The notes beneath the pieces were generated by a model. The model had not been told where the DNA came from and searched no databases. It saw nothing but the letters and a program-made list of their open reading frames with translations. From Curvibacter sp. GWA2_63_95 (GTDB lineage Bacteria > Pseudomonadota > Gammaproteobacteria > Burkholderiales > Burkholderiaceae_C), in the NCBI GenBank assembly GCA_001795455.1, contig MGPB01000021.1, positions 1 to 64,000 on the forward strand: DNA of 64,000 bases. The letters run 5' to 3'. The position numbers and the translations under genes were made by a program. Position 1 is the stretch's first letter. Every line of letters begins with the position of its first letter. Of the stretch, positions 57,368 to 64,000 are shown piece by piece.

Positions 57368-57904
57368 ATGCGTCTCACCACCAAAGGCCGTTTTGCGGTC
57401 ACCGCGATGATCGATTTGGGCCTGCGCCAGAGCTCGGGTCCCGTGACATTGGCGGCTATCAGCCAGCGCCAGCAGATTTCTCTTTCATATCTGGAGCAGT
57501 TGTTCGGCAAACTTCGCCGCCATGAACTGGTCGAGTCTACCCGTGGGCCCGGGGGCGGATATACCCTCGCTCGCAAGGCCAGCGACATCACGGTGGCAGA
57601 GATCATTGTGTCGGTGGACGAGCCCATCGACGCCACGCAATGCGGTGGCAAGGAAAATTGTTTGGGTGAGGGGAATCGCTGCATGACCCACGATCTGTGG
57701 GCCTCCCTGAATACCCGCATGGTGGAGTTTCTGGACTCCGTGACCCTGCAAAAGCTGGTCGATGACCAGTTGGCCAAAGGCCTGCAAGTGGAGGACAAGC
57801 CCACGATCAAGCGCGCCATCTCGGCGATGCCTGTGGTCAAACCCATCCGCGTGAATGCGCCCAACTCGGTCTTTGCCTTGGGCAACGCCTTCTCCAAATC
57901 CTGA
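57368..57904 (+). CDS. iscR: Fe-S cluster regulator IscR
   Basis: A 178-residue Rrf2-family regulator that represses the isc operon when loaded with a [2Fe-2S] cluster. The winged helix ([20 protein letters not shown], then [20 protein letters not shown]) is followed by the cluster loop [18 protein letters not shown]. Its ligands C92, C98, C105 and H108 are spaced CX5CX6CX2H, one residue more between the second and third cysteine than in E. coli (CX5CX5CX2H). ATG 57368 has an AAGGAG site; an upstream in-frame start would run across the promoter. Confidence 0.95.
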   Translation: MRLTTKGRFAVTAMIDLGLRQSSGPVTLAAISQRQQISLSYLEQLFGKLRRHELVESTRGPGGGYTLARKASDITVAEIIVSVDEPIDATQCGGKENCLGEGNRCMTHDLWASLNTRMVEFLDSVTLQKLVDDQLAKGLQVEDKPTIKRAISAMPVVKPIRVNAPNSVFALGNAFSKS

Positions 57905-57941
57905 TTTTCGTTTTACTTTTTTAGCCAGCATCGAGCCAGCC

Positions 57942-59162
57942 ATGGACACCACTCCCCACTTTCCCATCTACATGGACTACAGCGCCACCAACCCTTGCGA
58001 TGAGCGGGTGGTGGATGCCATGGTGCCTTGGTTGCGTAATCACTTTGGCAATCCGGCTTCGCGCAGTCACGCTTGGGGTTGGGAGGCAGAGGCGGCTGTG
58101 GAAAAGGCACGTGAACAAGTTGCTGCGCTGATTGGTGCAGATCCGCGCGAGATCGTCTGGACCTCGGGTGCGACGGAGTCCAACAACCTGGCCTTGAAGG
58201 GCGCCGCGCACTTTTACCAGTCCAAGGGCAAGCACCTGATCACGGTCAAAACCGAACACAAGGCGGTGCTGGACACTTGCCGCGAGCTGGAGCGCCAGGG
58301 CTTCGAAGTTACCTATCTGGATGTGCAGGCTGACGGCCTGGTGGACCTGGAAGCCTTCAAGGCTGCGATCCGCCCGGACACCATCCTGGCCAGCGTGATG
58401 TTCGTGAACAACGAAATCGGTGTGATCCAGGACATTGCTGCCATTGGCGCCATTTGCCGCGAAAAAGGTGTGATCTTCCATGTGGACGCCGCCCAGGCTA
58501 CCGGCCGTGTGGATATCGACATGGCCACGCTGCCGGTCGATTTGATGAGCCTGACCTCGCACAAGACCTATGGTCCCAAGGGCATTGGTGCACTGTTTGT
58601 GCGCCGCAAGCCCCGCATCCGCCTGGAAGCGCAGATGCACGGTGGTGGCCACGAGCGTGGCATGCGCAGCGGCACCTTGCCCACACACCAAATCGTCGGC
58701 ATGGGCGAGGCCTACCGCATCGCCAAGGAAGAAATGCATGCCGAGAACATCCGCATCCAAGCCCTGCATGACCGCATGCTGGCGGGCTTGAAGGATGTGG
58801 AGCAGGTGTTCATCAACGGACACGAATCCAAGCGCGTGCCGCACAACCTGAACATGAGCTTCAACTATGTGGAAGGCGAGTCGCTGATCATGGGCATCAA
58901 GGGCTTGGCCGTGTCGTCGGGGTCCGCTTGTACATCGGCATCGCTGGAACCCAGTTATGTGCTGCGTGCACTGGGCCGCAGCGACGAGCTGGCGCACAGC
59001 AGCCTGCGCATGACCATTGGTCGCTGGACCACCGAAGCCGATATTGATTACGCCGTGGACACCATCAAGAAAAACGTGGCCAAGTTGCGTGATTTGAGCC
59101 CGCTGTGGGACATGTACAAAGAAGGCATTGATATCAGCACCATCCAGTGGGCTGCGCACTAA
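57942..59162 (+). CDS. iscS: Cysteine desulfurase IscS
   Basis: A 406-residue PLP enzyme that takes sulfur from cysteine for Fe-S assembly. Seen: [50 protein letters not shown], the PLP lysine in [20 protein letters not shown] and the mobile active-site cysteine in [16 protein letters not shown] (about residue 330). The C-terminus ([20 protein letters not shown]) is the region that docks IscU. ATG 57942 is preferred; the frame upstream overlaps iscR. Confidence 0.96.
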   Translation: MDTTPHFPIYMDYSATNPCDERVVDAMVPWLRNHFGNPASRSHAWGWEAEAAVEKAREQVAALIGADPREIVWTSGATESNNLALKGAAHFYQSKGKHLITVKTEHKAVLDTCRELERQGFEVTYLDVQADGLVDLEAFKAAIRPDTILASVMFVNNEIGVIQDIAAIGAICREKGVIFHVDAAQATGRVDIDMATLPVDLMSLTSHKTYGPKGIGALFVRRKPRIRLEAQMHGGGHERGMRSGTLPTHQIVGMGEAYRIAKEEMHAENIRIQALHDRMLAGLKDVEQVFINGHESKRVPHNLNMSFNYVEGESLIMGIKGLAVSSGSACTSASLEPSYVLRALGRSDELAHSSLRMTIGRWTTEADIDYAVDTIKKNVAKLRDLSPLWDMYKEGIDISTIQWAAH

Positions 59163-59191
59163 GAGTTATTGAAGCTTAAGAGGTAACCCAA

Positions 59192-59578
59192 ATGGCATAT
59201 TCAGACAAAGTCGTTGATCACTACGAAAATCCTCGCAACGTTGGTAGCTTTGAAAAAGGCGATGACAGCGTGGGCACCGGTATGGTGGGTGCACCTGCCT
59301 GCGGTGACGTGATGAAGCTGCAGATCAAGGTCAACCCGCAAACTGGCGTGATTGAAGATGCGCGCTTTAAGACCTACGGCTGTGGTTCGGCCATTGCGTC
59401 CAGCTCGCTGGTGACCGAATGGGTCAAAGGCAAGACGTTGGACGAAGCGGCCGCCCTGAAAAATAGCCAAATCGCCGAAGAGCTGGCTCTGCCACCGGTG
59501 AAGATCCACTGCTCCATCCTGGCTGAAGACGCCATCAAGGCAGCCGTGGACGACTACAAGAAAAAACACCTTAACTAA
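59192..59578 (+). CDS. iscU: Fe-S scaffold protein IscU
   Basis: A 128-residue scaffold on which [2Fe-2S] and [4Fe-4S] clusters are built. The three cysteines are C37 (GAPACGDV), C63 ([17 protein letters not shown]) and C106 ([11 protein letters not shown]), with H105 alongside. The HscA recognition motif is LPPVK. An AGAGGT ribosome site lies 30 bases after iscS. Confidence 0.97.
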   Translation: MAYSDKVVDHYENPRNVGSFEKGDDSVGTGMVGAPACGDVMKLQIKVNPQTGVIEDARFKTYGCGSAIASSSLVTEWVKGKTLDEAAALKNSQIAEELALPPVKIHCSILAEDAIKAAVDDYKKKHLN

Positions 59579-59595
59579 TCCCAACTGATCAAAAC

Positions 59596-59919
59596 ATGAC
59601 AGTTACTCTCACCGAGGCCGCAGCGCGGCACGTGACCCGTTACCTGACCAAACGTGGCAAGGGCGTGGGCGTACGTCTAGGCGTCAAAACCACAGGTTGC
59701 TCTGGTCTGGCCTATCAGCTGGAGTACGTGGATGAGTTGTCGCCTGAAGACATCGTGTTTGAAGGTTTTGGTGTGAAGGTGCTGGTCGACCCCAAAAGTC
59801 TGGCCTACATCGACGGCACGCAGCTGGACTTTGTGCGCGAAGGGTTGAACGAAGGGTTTCGCTTCAACAACCCCAATGAGCGCGACAAGTGTGGTTGTGG
59901 TGAATCGTTCCGCGTGTGA
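59596..59919 (+). CDS. iscA: A-type Fe-S carrier IscA
   Basis: A 107-residue A-type carrier: [20 protein letters not shown], then the first cysteine in [35 protein letters not shown] and the C-terminal CGCGESF pair. The expected length and three-cysteine pattern are present. Its stop overlaps the hscB start (GTGA). Confidence 0.96.
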   Translation: MTVTLTEAAARHVTRYLTKRGKGVGVRLGVKTTGCSGLAYQLEYVDELSPEDIVFEGFGVKVLVDPKSLAYIDGTQLDFVREGLNEGFRFNNPNERDKCGCGESFRV

Positions 59920-60431
59920 ACCTGCAGGCCGATGATTTCGAACTGTTTGGTCTGACCCGGCAGTTCGCGCAAGACCGTGCAGCACTGGATGTCCGCTGGA
60001 AGGCGTTACAGCGCGAAGCCCACCCCGACAAATTTGCTGCTCAGGGCGCAGCTGCCCAGCGCGTCGCCATGCAGTGGTCGGTGCGCATCAACGAGGCCTA
60101 CCAGCGCCTGAAAGATCCGCTCAAGCGCGCAGCCTATTTGTGCGAGTTGGCTGGCGCACCCGTGAATGCCCATAGCAATACGGCCATGCCTGCGGCGTTT
60201 CTGATGCAGCAGATGGAGTGGCGTGAGGCCTTGGACGACGCGGATGCCGTGCCTGCACTGGAGCTATTGCAGTCGGAGGTGGGTGCCGCTCGCGCGCAAT
60301 TGCTGCAACAATGTGCCACGCTGCTGGACCAGCAGCACGACGTCGTTGCGGCCGTGGGCTCAGTGCGGGCCCTGATGTTTATCGAAAAATTCACCCAAGA
60401 CCTGCACCAGCGCTTGGACCAGTTTGAATAA
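59916..60431 (+). CDS. hscB: Fe-S co-chaperone HscB
   Basis: A 171-residue J-protein that brings IscU to HscA. The J domain has the HPD motif in [12 protein letters not shown] (H36) and [20 protein letters not shown]. The C-terminal three-helix IscU-binding part includes [16 protein letters not shown]. The start is GTG in a 4-base overlap with iscA. Confidence 0.95.
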   Translation: MNLQADDFELFGLTRQFAQDRAALDVRWKALQREAHPDKFAAQGAAAQRVAMQWSVRINEAYQRLKDPLKRAAYLCELAGAPVNAHSNTAMPAAFLMQQMEWREALDDADAVPALELLQSEVGAARAQLLQQCATLLDQQHDVVAAVGSVRALMFIEKFTQDLHQRLDQFE

Positions 60432-60439
60432 TTACCGCC

Positions 60440-62296
60440 ATGGCGCTTTTACAAATTTCTGAACCCGGGCAATCGCCTAACCCGCACGAGCGCCGCATTG
60501 CTGTAGGCATTGACCTGGGTACCACGCATTCGTTGGTGGCTGCGGTGCGCAACGGCACGGCAGAATGTCTGCCCGACGCGGATGGCAAGGTTATCTTGCC
60601 CAGCGTGGTGCGCTATCTGGATGCGCAGCGTCGCCAGATTGGGGCTGCCGCACTGGAGCATCAGGCCAGCGACCCCGGCAATACCATTGCCTCGGTCAAG
60701 CGCCTGATGGGCCGCGGTATCCAGGACATTGCCCACCCCGAGAAGTTGCCGTATGCGTTGCTGGATGCTCCAGGCATGGTCAAGGTACGCACGATTGCTG
60801 GCGATAAAAGTCCGGTAGAGGTCAGTGCCGAGATTCTGGCCACCTTGCGTTTCCGTGCCGAAGACACTTTCAACGACGATATTTACGGTGCCGTGGTGAC
60901 GGTGCCGGCATATTTTGACGATGCGCAGCGCCAGGCGACCAAAGATGCGGCGCAATTGGCCGGTCTGAACGTGTTGCGCCTGATCAACGAGCCTACAGCC
61001 GCCGCCATTGCCTATGGTTTGGACAACGCCTCGGAAGGCGTGTATGCCGTGTACGACCTGGGTGGCGGGACCTTCGATATCTCCATCCTGCGCCTGTCCG
61101 CGGGCGTGTTCGAGGTGCTGGCCACCGGAGGCGACTCGGCTTTGGGCGGCGACGACTACGACCGGGCGTTGGCGGATTGGCTTTTGCAAGAAGCCGGCTT
61201 GAGTGCGGACACCGCGGAAGACCAAGCCCTGCTGATGGCGGAGGCGCGCAGTGCCAAGGAGGCGCTGTCGGCAGAGGATATCGTGACCGCCGAAGTGGAC
61301 CTGTCGAGCGGGGGGCTGGATGTCTCTTTGAATCGCGACCAGTTTGAGCAGCTGACAGCACCGCTGACCGCCCGCACCTTGCAGGCCGTGCGCAAGGCCT
61401 TGCGCGATGCGGCCCTGCAGAAGGACGATATCCAGGGCGTGGTGATGGTGGGAGGCTCCACCCGGATGCCGCAGGTGCGCCGCTTGGTAGGCGAGTTCTT
61501 TGGCCAAGAGCCTTTGACCAATCTGAACCCCGATGAAGTGGTGGCCCTGGGTGCTTCGATCCAGGCCAACCAGCTGGCAGGCAACAACCCTTCTGGCGAC
61601 TTGCTGTTGCTGGATGTGATTCCCCTGTCCCTGGGCATTGAGACCATGGGCGGGCTGGTGGAGCGCATCGTGCCGCGCAACCAGACCATTCCTACCGCCA
61701 TGGCGCAGGATTTCACGACTTACAAGGATGGCCAGACCGCGTTGGCTTTGCACGTGGTGCAGGGCGAGCGCGACCTGGTGGCCGACTGCCGCAGCTTGGC
61801 TCGTTTTGAGTTGCGTGGCATTCCACCCATGGCGGCTGGGGCTGCGCGCATCCGCGTGACCTTCACCGTGGATGCGGATGGGCTGCTCAACGTATCGGCC
61901 AAAGAACAGGTCAGTGGCGTCGAGGCGCGCATTGATGTCAAGCCCTCTTATGGCTTGAGCGACGACCAGATCGCGCAGATGTTGAAAGACAGCTTTACCA
62001 CGGCCGAGGCGGACATGCGCGCACGCGCCTTGGTGGAGGCCCGTGTCGATGCTGATCGCCTGCTGCTGGCCACACAAAGCGCACTGGGCGTGGACGGCGA
62101 CTTGTTGGGTGCTGATGAGCGCGGCGCTGTGGATGCCGCCCTGCACGCGCTGGACACCGCCCGTGGCAGCGACGATGCGGCGTTTATCGAAGCCCAATCC
62201 AAAGCCTTGGCCCAGGCCACCGAAGCCTTTGCCGCGCTGCGCATGAACCGCGGTATCGCGCAGGCGCTGGCCGGCAAGAATATTGAAACCCTCTGA
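60440..62296 (+). CDS. hscA: Fe-S chaperone HscA
   Basis: A 618-residue specialised Hsp70 that drives cluster release from IscU. The ATPase domain has [18 protein letters not shown], the [12 protein letters not shown] segment and [14 protein letters not shown]. The [14 protein letters not shown] segment and the PS motif [20 protein letters not shown] follow. The substrate domain has [20 protein letters not shown]. It follows hscB by 8 bases. Confidence 0.96.
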   Translation: MALLQISEPGQSPNPHERRIAVGIDLGTTHSLVAAVRNGTAECLPDADGKVILPSVVRYLDAQRRQIGAAALEHQASDPGNTIASVKRLMGRGIQDIAHPEKLPYALLDAPGMVKVRTIAGDKSPVEVSAEILATLRFRAEDTFNDDIYGAVVTVPAYFDDAQRQATKDAAQLAGLNVLRLINEPTAAAIAYGLDNASEGVYAVYDLGGGTFDISILRLSAGVFEVLATGGDSALGGDDYDRALADWLLQEAGLSADTAEDQALLMAEARSAKEALSAEDIVTAEVDLSSGGLDVSLNRDQFEQLTAPLTARTLQAVRKALRDAALQKDDIQGVVMVGGSTRMPQVRRLVGEFFGQEPLTNLNPDEVVALGASIQANQLAGNNPSGDLLLLDVIPLSLGIETMGGLVERIVPRNQTIPTAMAQDFTTYKDGQTALALHVVQGERDLVADCRSLARFELRGIPPMAAGAARIRVTFTVDADGLLNVSAKEQVSGVEARIDVKPSYGLSDDQIAQMLKDSFTTAEADMRARALVEARVDADRLLLATQSALGVDGDLLGADERGAVDAALHALDTARGSDDAAFIEAQSKALAQATEAFAALRMNRGIAQALAGKNIETL

Positions 62297-62317
62297 CCCC
62301 GCGCGGGAAGAAGCACC

Positions 62318-62656
62318 ATGCCTATCATCAAAATCCTGCCACACGCCGAGTACTGCCCTCAGGGGGCCGAGGTCTCGGCACCCGCGGGTACCTCCATTTG
62401 CGAAGCCTTGCTGGAAAACGGCATCAATATCGAGCATGCCTGCGACATGAGCTGCGCCTGCACCACCTGCCATGTGGTGGTGCGCGAAGGCTTTGCCTCC
62501 CTGAACGATCTGGAGGAGACCGAAGAGGACCTGCTGGACCGGGCCTGGGGCCTGCAGCCACAGTCGCGCTTGAGTTGCCAGGCTTTTTTGGCGCAAAAAG
62601 ACCTGGTGGTGGAAATTCCCAAGTACTCGCTAAACCACGCCAAAGAGAATCACTGA
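62318..62656 (+). CDS. fdx: ISC-type [2Fe-2S] ferredoxin
   Basis: A 112-residue adrenodoxin-type ferredoxin giving electrons during cluster assembly. The ligands are C42, C48, C51 (HACDMSCACTTCHVVV) and C87 (SRLSCQAF), exactly as in E. coli Fdx. No iscX gene follows; the next gene is dnaQ, 4 bases after the stop. Confidence 0.96.
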   Translation: MPIIKILPHAEYCPQGAEVSAPAGTSICEALLENGINIEHACDMSCACTTCHVVVREGFASLNDLEETEEDLLDRAWGLQPQSRLSCQAFLAQKDLVVEIPKYSLNHAKENH

Positions 62657-62660
62657 CGTT

Positions 62661-63374
62661 ATGACGCGCCAAATCTTCCTGGACACGGAGACCACGGGTT
62701 TCTATGCCAACCATCCTGACCATCCGGATCGCATGGTGGAAATTGGCTGTGTAGAGTTGGTGAACCGCAAGCTCACTGGCAATAACCTGCATTTCTATCT
62801 GAATCCCGGGCGAGACAGCGACGAAGGGGCGCTGCGTGTGCACGGGCTGACCACCCAGTTCCTGAGCGACAAACCCAGGTTTGAAGAGATCGCGCAGCAA
62901 TTGGTCGACTACGTGGCCGATGCTGAAATCATCATCCACAACGCACCCTTCGACTTGGGCTTTCTGGACATGGAGCTTGCGCGCGCTGGCCACCGGCCCT
63001 TCAAGGAGTATGCGGCGGGGGTACTGGACACCTTGGTGATGGCCAAGGAGATGTTCCCTGGCAAGCGCAACAGCCTGGATGCCCTGTGCAGTCGCCTGGA
63101 CGTGGACAATTCGGGCCGCACACTGCACGGCGCCTTGCTGGACGCCGAGCTGTTGGCCGATGTTTACATCAACATGACGCGGGGGCAGGATGCCCTGCTG
63201 ATGGAAACGGCGGTGGTGGACACCGCCGGCCCGGTGCTGGAGCGTGTGGATTTGCATGGCATCGTCTTGCCTACATTGCATGCCAATGCCCAAGAGTTGG
63301 CTGCGCATGACGAGGTTTTGACCCAACTCGACAAATCGAGTGGTGGAAAAACGCTTTGGCGGCAAATGACCTGA
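62661..63374 (+). CDS. dnaQ: DNA polymerase III epsilon subunit (3'-5' proofreading exonuclease)
   Basis: A 237-residue DEDDh exonuclease. Exo I is IFLDTETTGFY (D8, E10), Exo II is IIIHNAPFDLGFLDMEL with the second catalytic aspartate, and Exo III is GRTLHGALLDAELLADVYIN with His and Asp. The C-terminal tail for binding the alpha subunit is short but normal. It begins 4 bases after fdx, so it is likely co-transcribed with the isc genes. Confidence 0.95.
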   Translation: MTRQIFLDTETTGFYANHPDHPDRMVEIGCVELVNRKLTGNNLHFYLNPGRDSDEGALRVHGLTTQFLSDKPRFEEIAQQLVDYVADAEIIIHNAPFDLGFLDMELARAGHRPFKEYAAGVLDTLVMAKEMFPGKRNSLDALCSRLDVDNSGRTLHGALLDAELLADVYINMTRGQDALLMETAVVDTAGPVLERVDLHGIVLPTLHANAQELAAHDEVLTQLDKSSGGKTLWRQMT

Positions 63375-63384
63375 AAAATTGGTA

Positions 63385-63390
63385 TATAAT
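63385..63390 (+). promoter_or_regulatory. -10 box for tRNA-Val
   Basis: A perfect TATAAT 25 bases before the tRNA start, in the AT-rich stretch between dnaQ and the tRNA. A clear -35 box is not seen in the end of dnaQ. Confidence 0.55.
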
Positions 63391-63415
63391 TTGAGGCTTA
63401 CCTGATCAGTAGTCA

Positions 63416-63490
63416 GGGCGATTAGCTCAGGGGTAGAGCACTGCATTCACACTGCAGGGGTCGCAAGTTCGAAACTTGCATCGCCCACCA
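63416..63490 (+). tRNA. tRNA-Val (anticodon CAC)
   Basis: A full cloverleaf: acceptor stem GGGCGAT pairing with ATCGCCC, D-arm AGCTCAGGGGTAGAGCA, anticodon stem CTGCA/TGCAG around the loop TTCACAC with anticodon CAC, and T-arm GCAAGTTCGAAACTTGC. The CCA end is encoded. Anticodon CAC reads valine codon GUG. Confidence 0.96.
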
Positions 63491-63494
63491 AATA

Positions 63495-63527
63495 CAAAAG
63501 GCCAGCGCAATGCGCTGGCCTTTTTCT
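63495..63527 (+). terminator. Rho-independent terminator after tRNA-Val
   Basis: The hairpin AAAAGGCCAGCGCA with TGCGCTGGCCTTTTT ends in a T-run a few bases after the tRNA. With the A-run on the left it may also end the convergent PilZ gene. Confidence 0.88.
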
Positions 63528-63542
63528 TTGGGCGCACCAAAC

Positions 63543-64000
63543 TCAGTTGACCGAGTTTTGTGTGAGGTAGTTCAGCACCAGCTTGTCGTTTTGGCTGGAG
63601 CCTTGGAAGGCCAGGCCGGCAAAGAAGTGGTCTTGTCCGACCGGGCGGTTGTGGTGGCAAATCTTGCCACGCAGTTGTAGCTGGACCGGATGGCCGTCCA
63701 CAGTGACATCCATGACCAGGTCCACCAGTTCTCCAATCGTCCCCAGCGGATCAGGGGTGCGGACCATGGCGCCGTCGGTGCTGATGTCCACCAAGTCCAC
63801 CAAGCGCGCACTGATGTCTGGCGCTGCGCTTGCGGGCCGGGCCGTGGTGGGCCACGACACTTTGGTCCGCATGGATTGGCGCACGCGCCTGGCGTCTACC
63901 TGCGCCGGGTAGGCCAGCAGTGCGTAGGCAAACGGTTTTTCAAAGGTTTGCAGCACCTTGCTGAGGAAAGAAAACTCGTACTGCCCGGTGAAGCCGCGCA
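63543..64000 (-). CDS. PilZ-domain protein (YcgR-like), cut by window end
   Basis: Partial gene whose start lies right of the window. The visible part begins RGFTGQYEFSFLSKVLQTFE, continuing KPFAYALLAYP, the end of a YcgR-type N-terminal domain, then the PilZ domain with RRVRQSMRTKVSWP (RxxxR cyclic di-GMP motif), LVDISTDGAMV (the D-x-S-x-x-G motif) and HFFAGLAFQG. Such proteins bind cyclic di-GMP and often brake flagellar rotation, so it could respond to the diguanylate cyclase and HD-GYP proteins in this window. Confidence 0.85.
   Translation of the reverse strand, partial: RGFTGQYEFSFLSKVLQTFEKPFAYALLAYPAQVDARRVRQSMRTKVSWPTTARPASAAPDISARLVDLVDISTDGAMVRTPDPLGTIGELVDLVMDVTVDGHPVQLQLRGKICHHNRPVGQDHFFAGLAFQGSSQNDKLVLNYLTQNSVN

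Overview
The window looks like a chromosome segment of a betaproteobacterium of the order Burkholderiales, most probably family Comamonadaceae (Rhodoferax-like; this is inference from gene content). The support is a GC-rich genome, a small Trp-rich protein family typical of that group, Bug/TctC periplasmic binding proteins, a cbb3 oxidase cluster next to fnr and hemN, a betaproteobacterial isc operon, and many copies of a short repeat with the core AGCTGCTTGCGCA. No rRNA, CRISPR array, prophage or intact insertion sequence was seen.

Bases 1-4950 are a scrambled accessory patch. It holds a fragment of an unidentified gene, a decayed IS3-family transposase piece, IS21-like terminal repeats, and an HxlR regulator divergent from a quinone-oxidoreductase-like gene that is fused in frame to the inside of a filamentous haemagglutinin/CdiA-type adhesin. 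These are followed by an intact PoNi-type immunity gene, the 36-residue start of a second adhesin, and a second adhesin fragment. It reads as the collapsed remains of a contact-dependent inhibition locus whose toxin domain has mostly been lost.

From 4950 onwards the genes are intact and mostly housekeeping: murI; divergent class I and class II fumarases; acs; a cytochrome c; ilvD; lgt; and a malonate-use cluster (GntR regulator, malonyl-CoA decarboxylase, Bug binding protein, enoyl-CoA hydratase, malonyl-CoA synthetase). Next come an HD-GYP response regulator and an oxygen-response block of usp, ccoI-ccoS, ccoNOQP-ccoGH, fnr and hemN, with three good FNR boxes. After this lie a SafE-like membrane protein, a GAF-GGDEF protein, dusA, a DMT exporter and small conserved genes.

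The right half holds a propionyl-CoA to succinyl-CoA operon (GntR regulator, methylmalonyl-CoA mutase, MeaB, propionyl-CoA carboxylase beta and alpha, an epimerase-like VOC protein). It also has a chemoreceptor with a C-terminal Cache domain, rsxB-phaZ, a phospholipase-C-like secreted protein, an aromatic/aspartate aminotransferase, a nitronate monooxygenase, uvrB, the isc operon (iscR-S-U-A-hscB-hscA-fdx) running into dnaQ, tRNA-Val(CAC), and a PilZ-domain protein cut by the window end.

The most unusual signal is the dispersed repeat of about 55-60 bases, seen in about ten copies. Some copies lie between genes, others inside genes. Where it lies in coding sequence in one orientation it is repeatedly read in the same frame, adding a peptide of the type A-P-V-D-I-A-x-A-A-P-K-x-I-A. 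Copies also supply stop or start codons of neighbouring genes, and one sits at the adhesin deletion junction.
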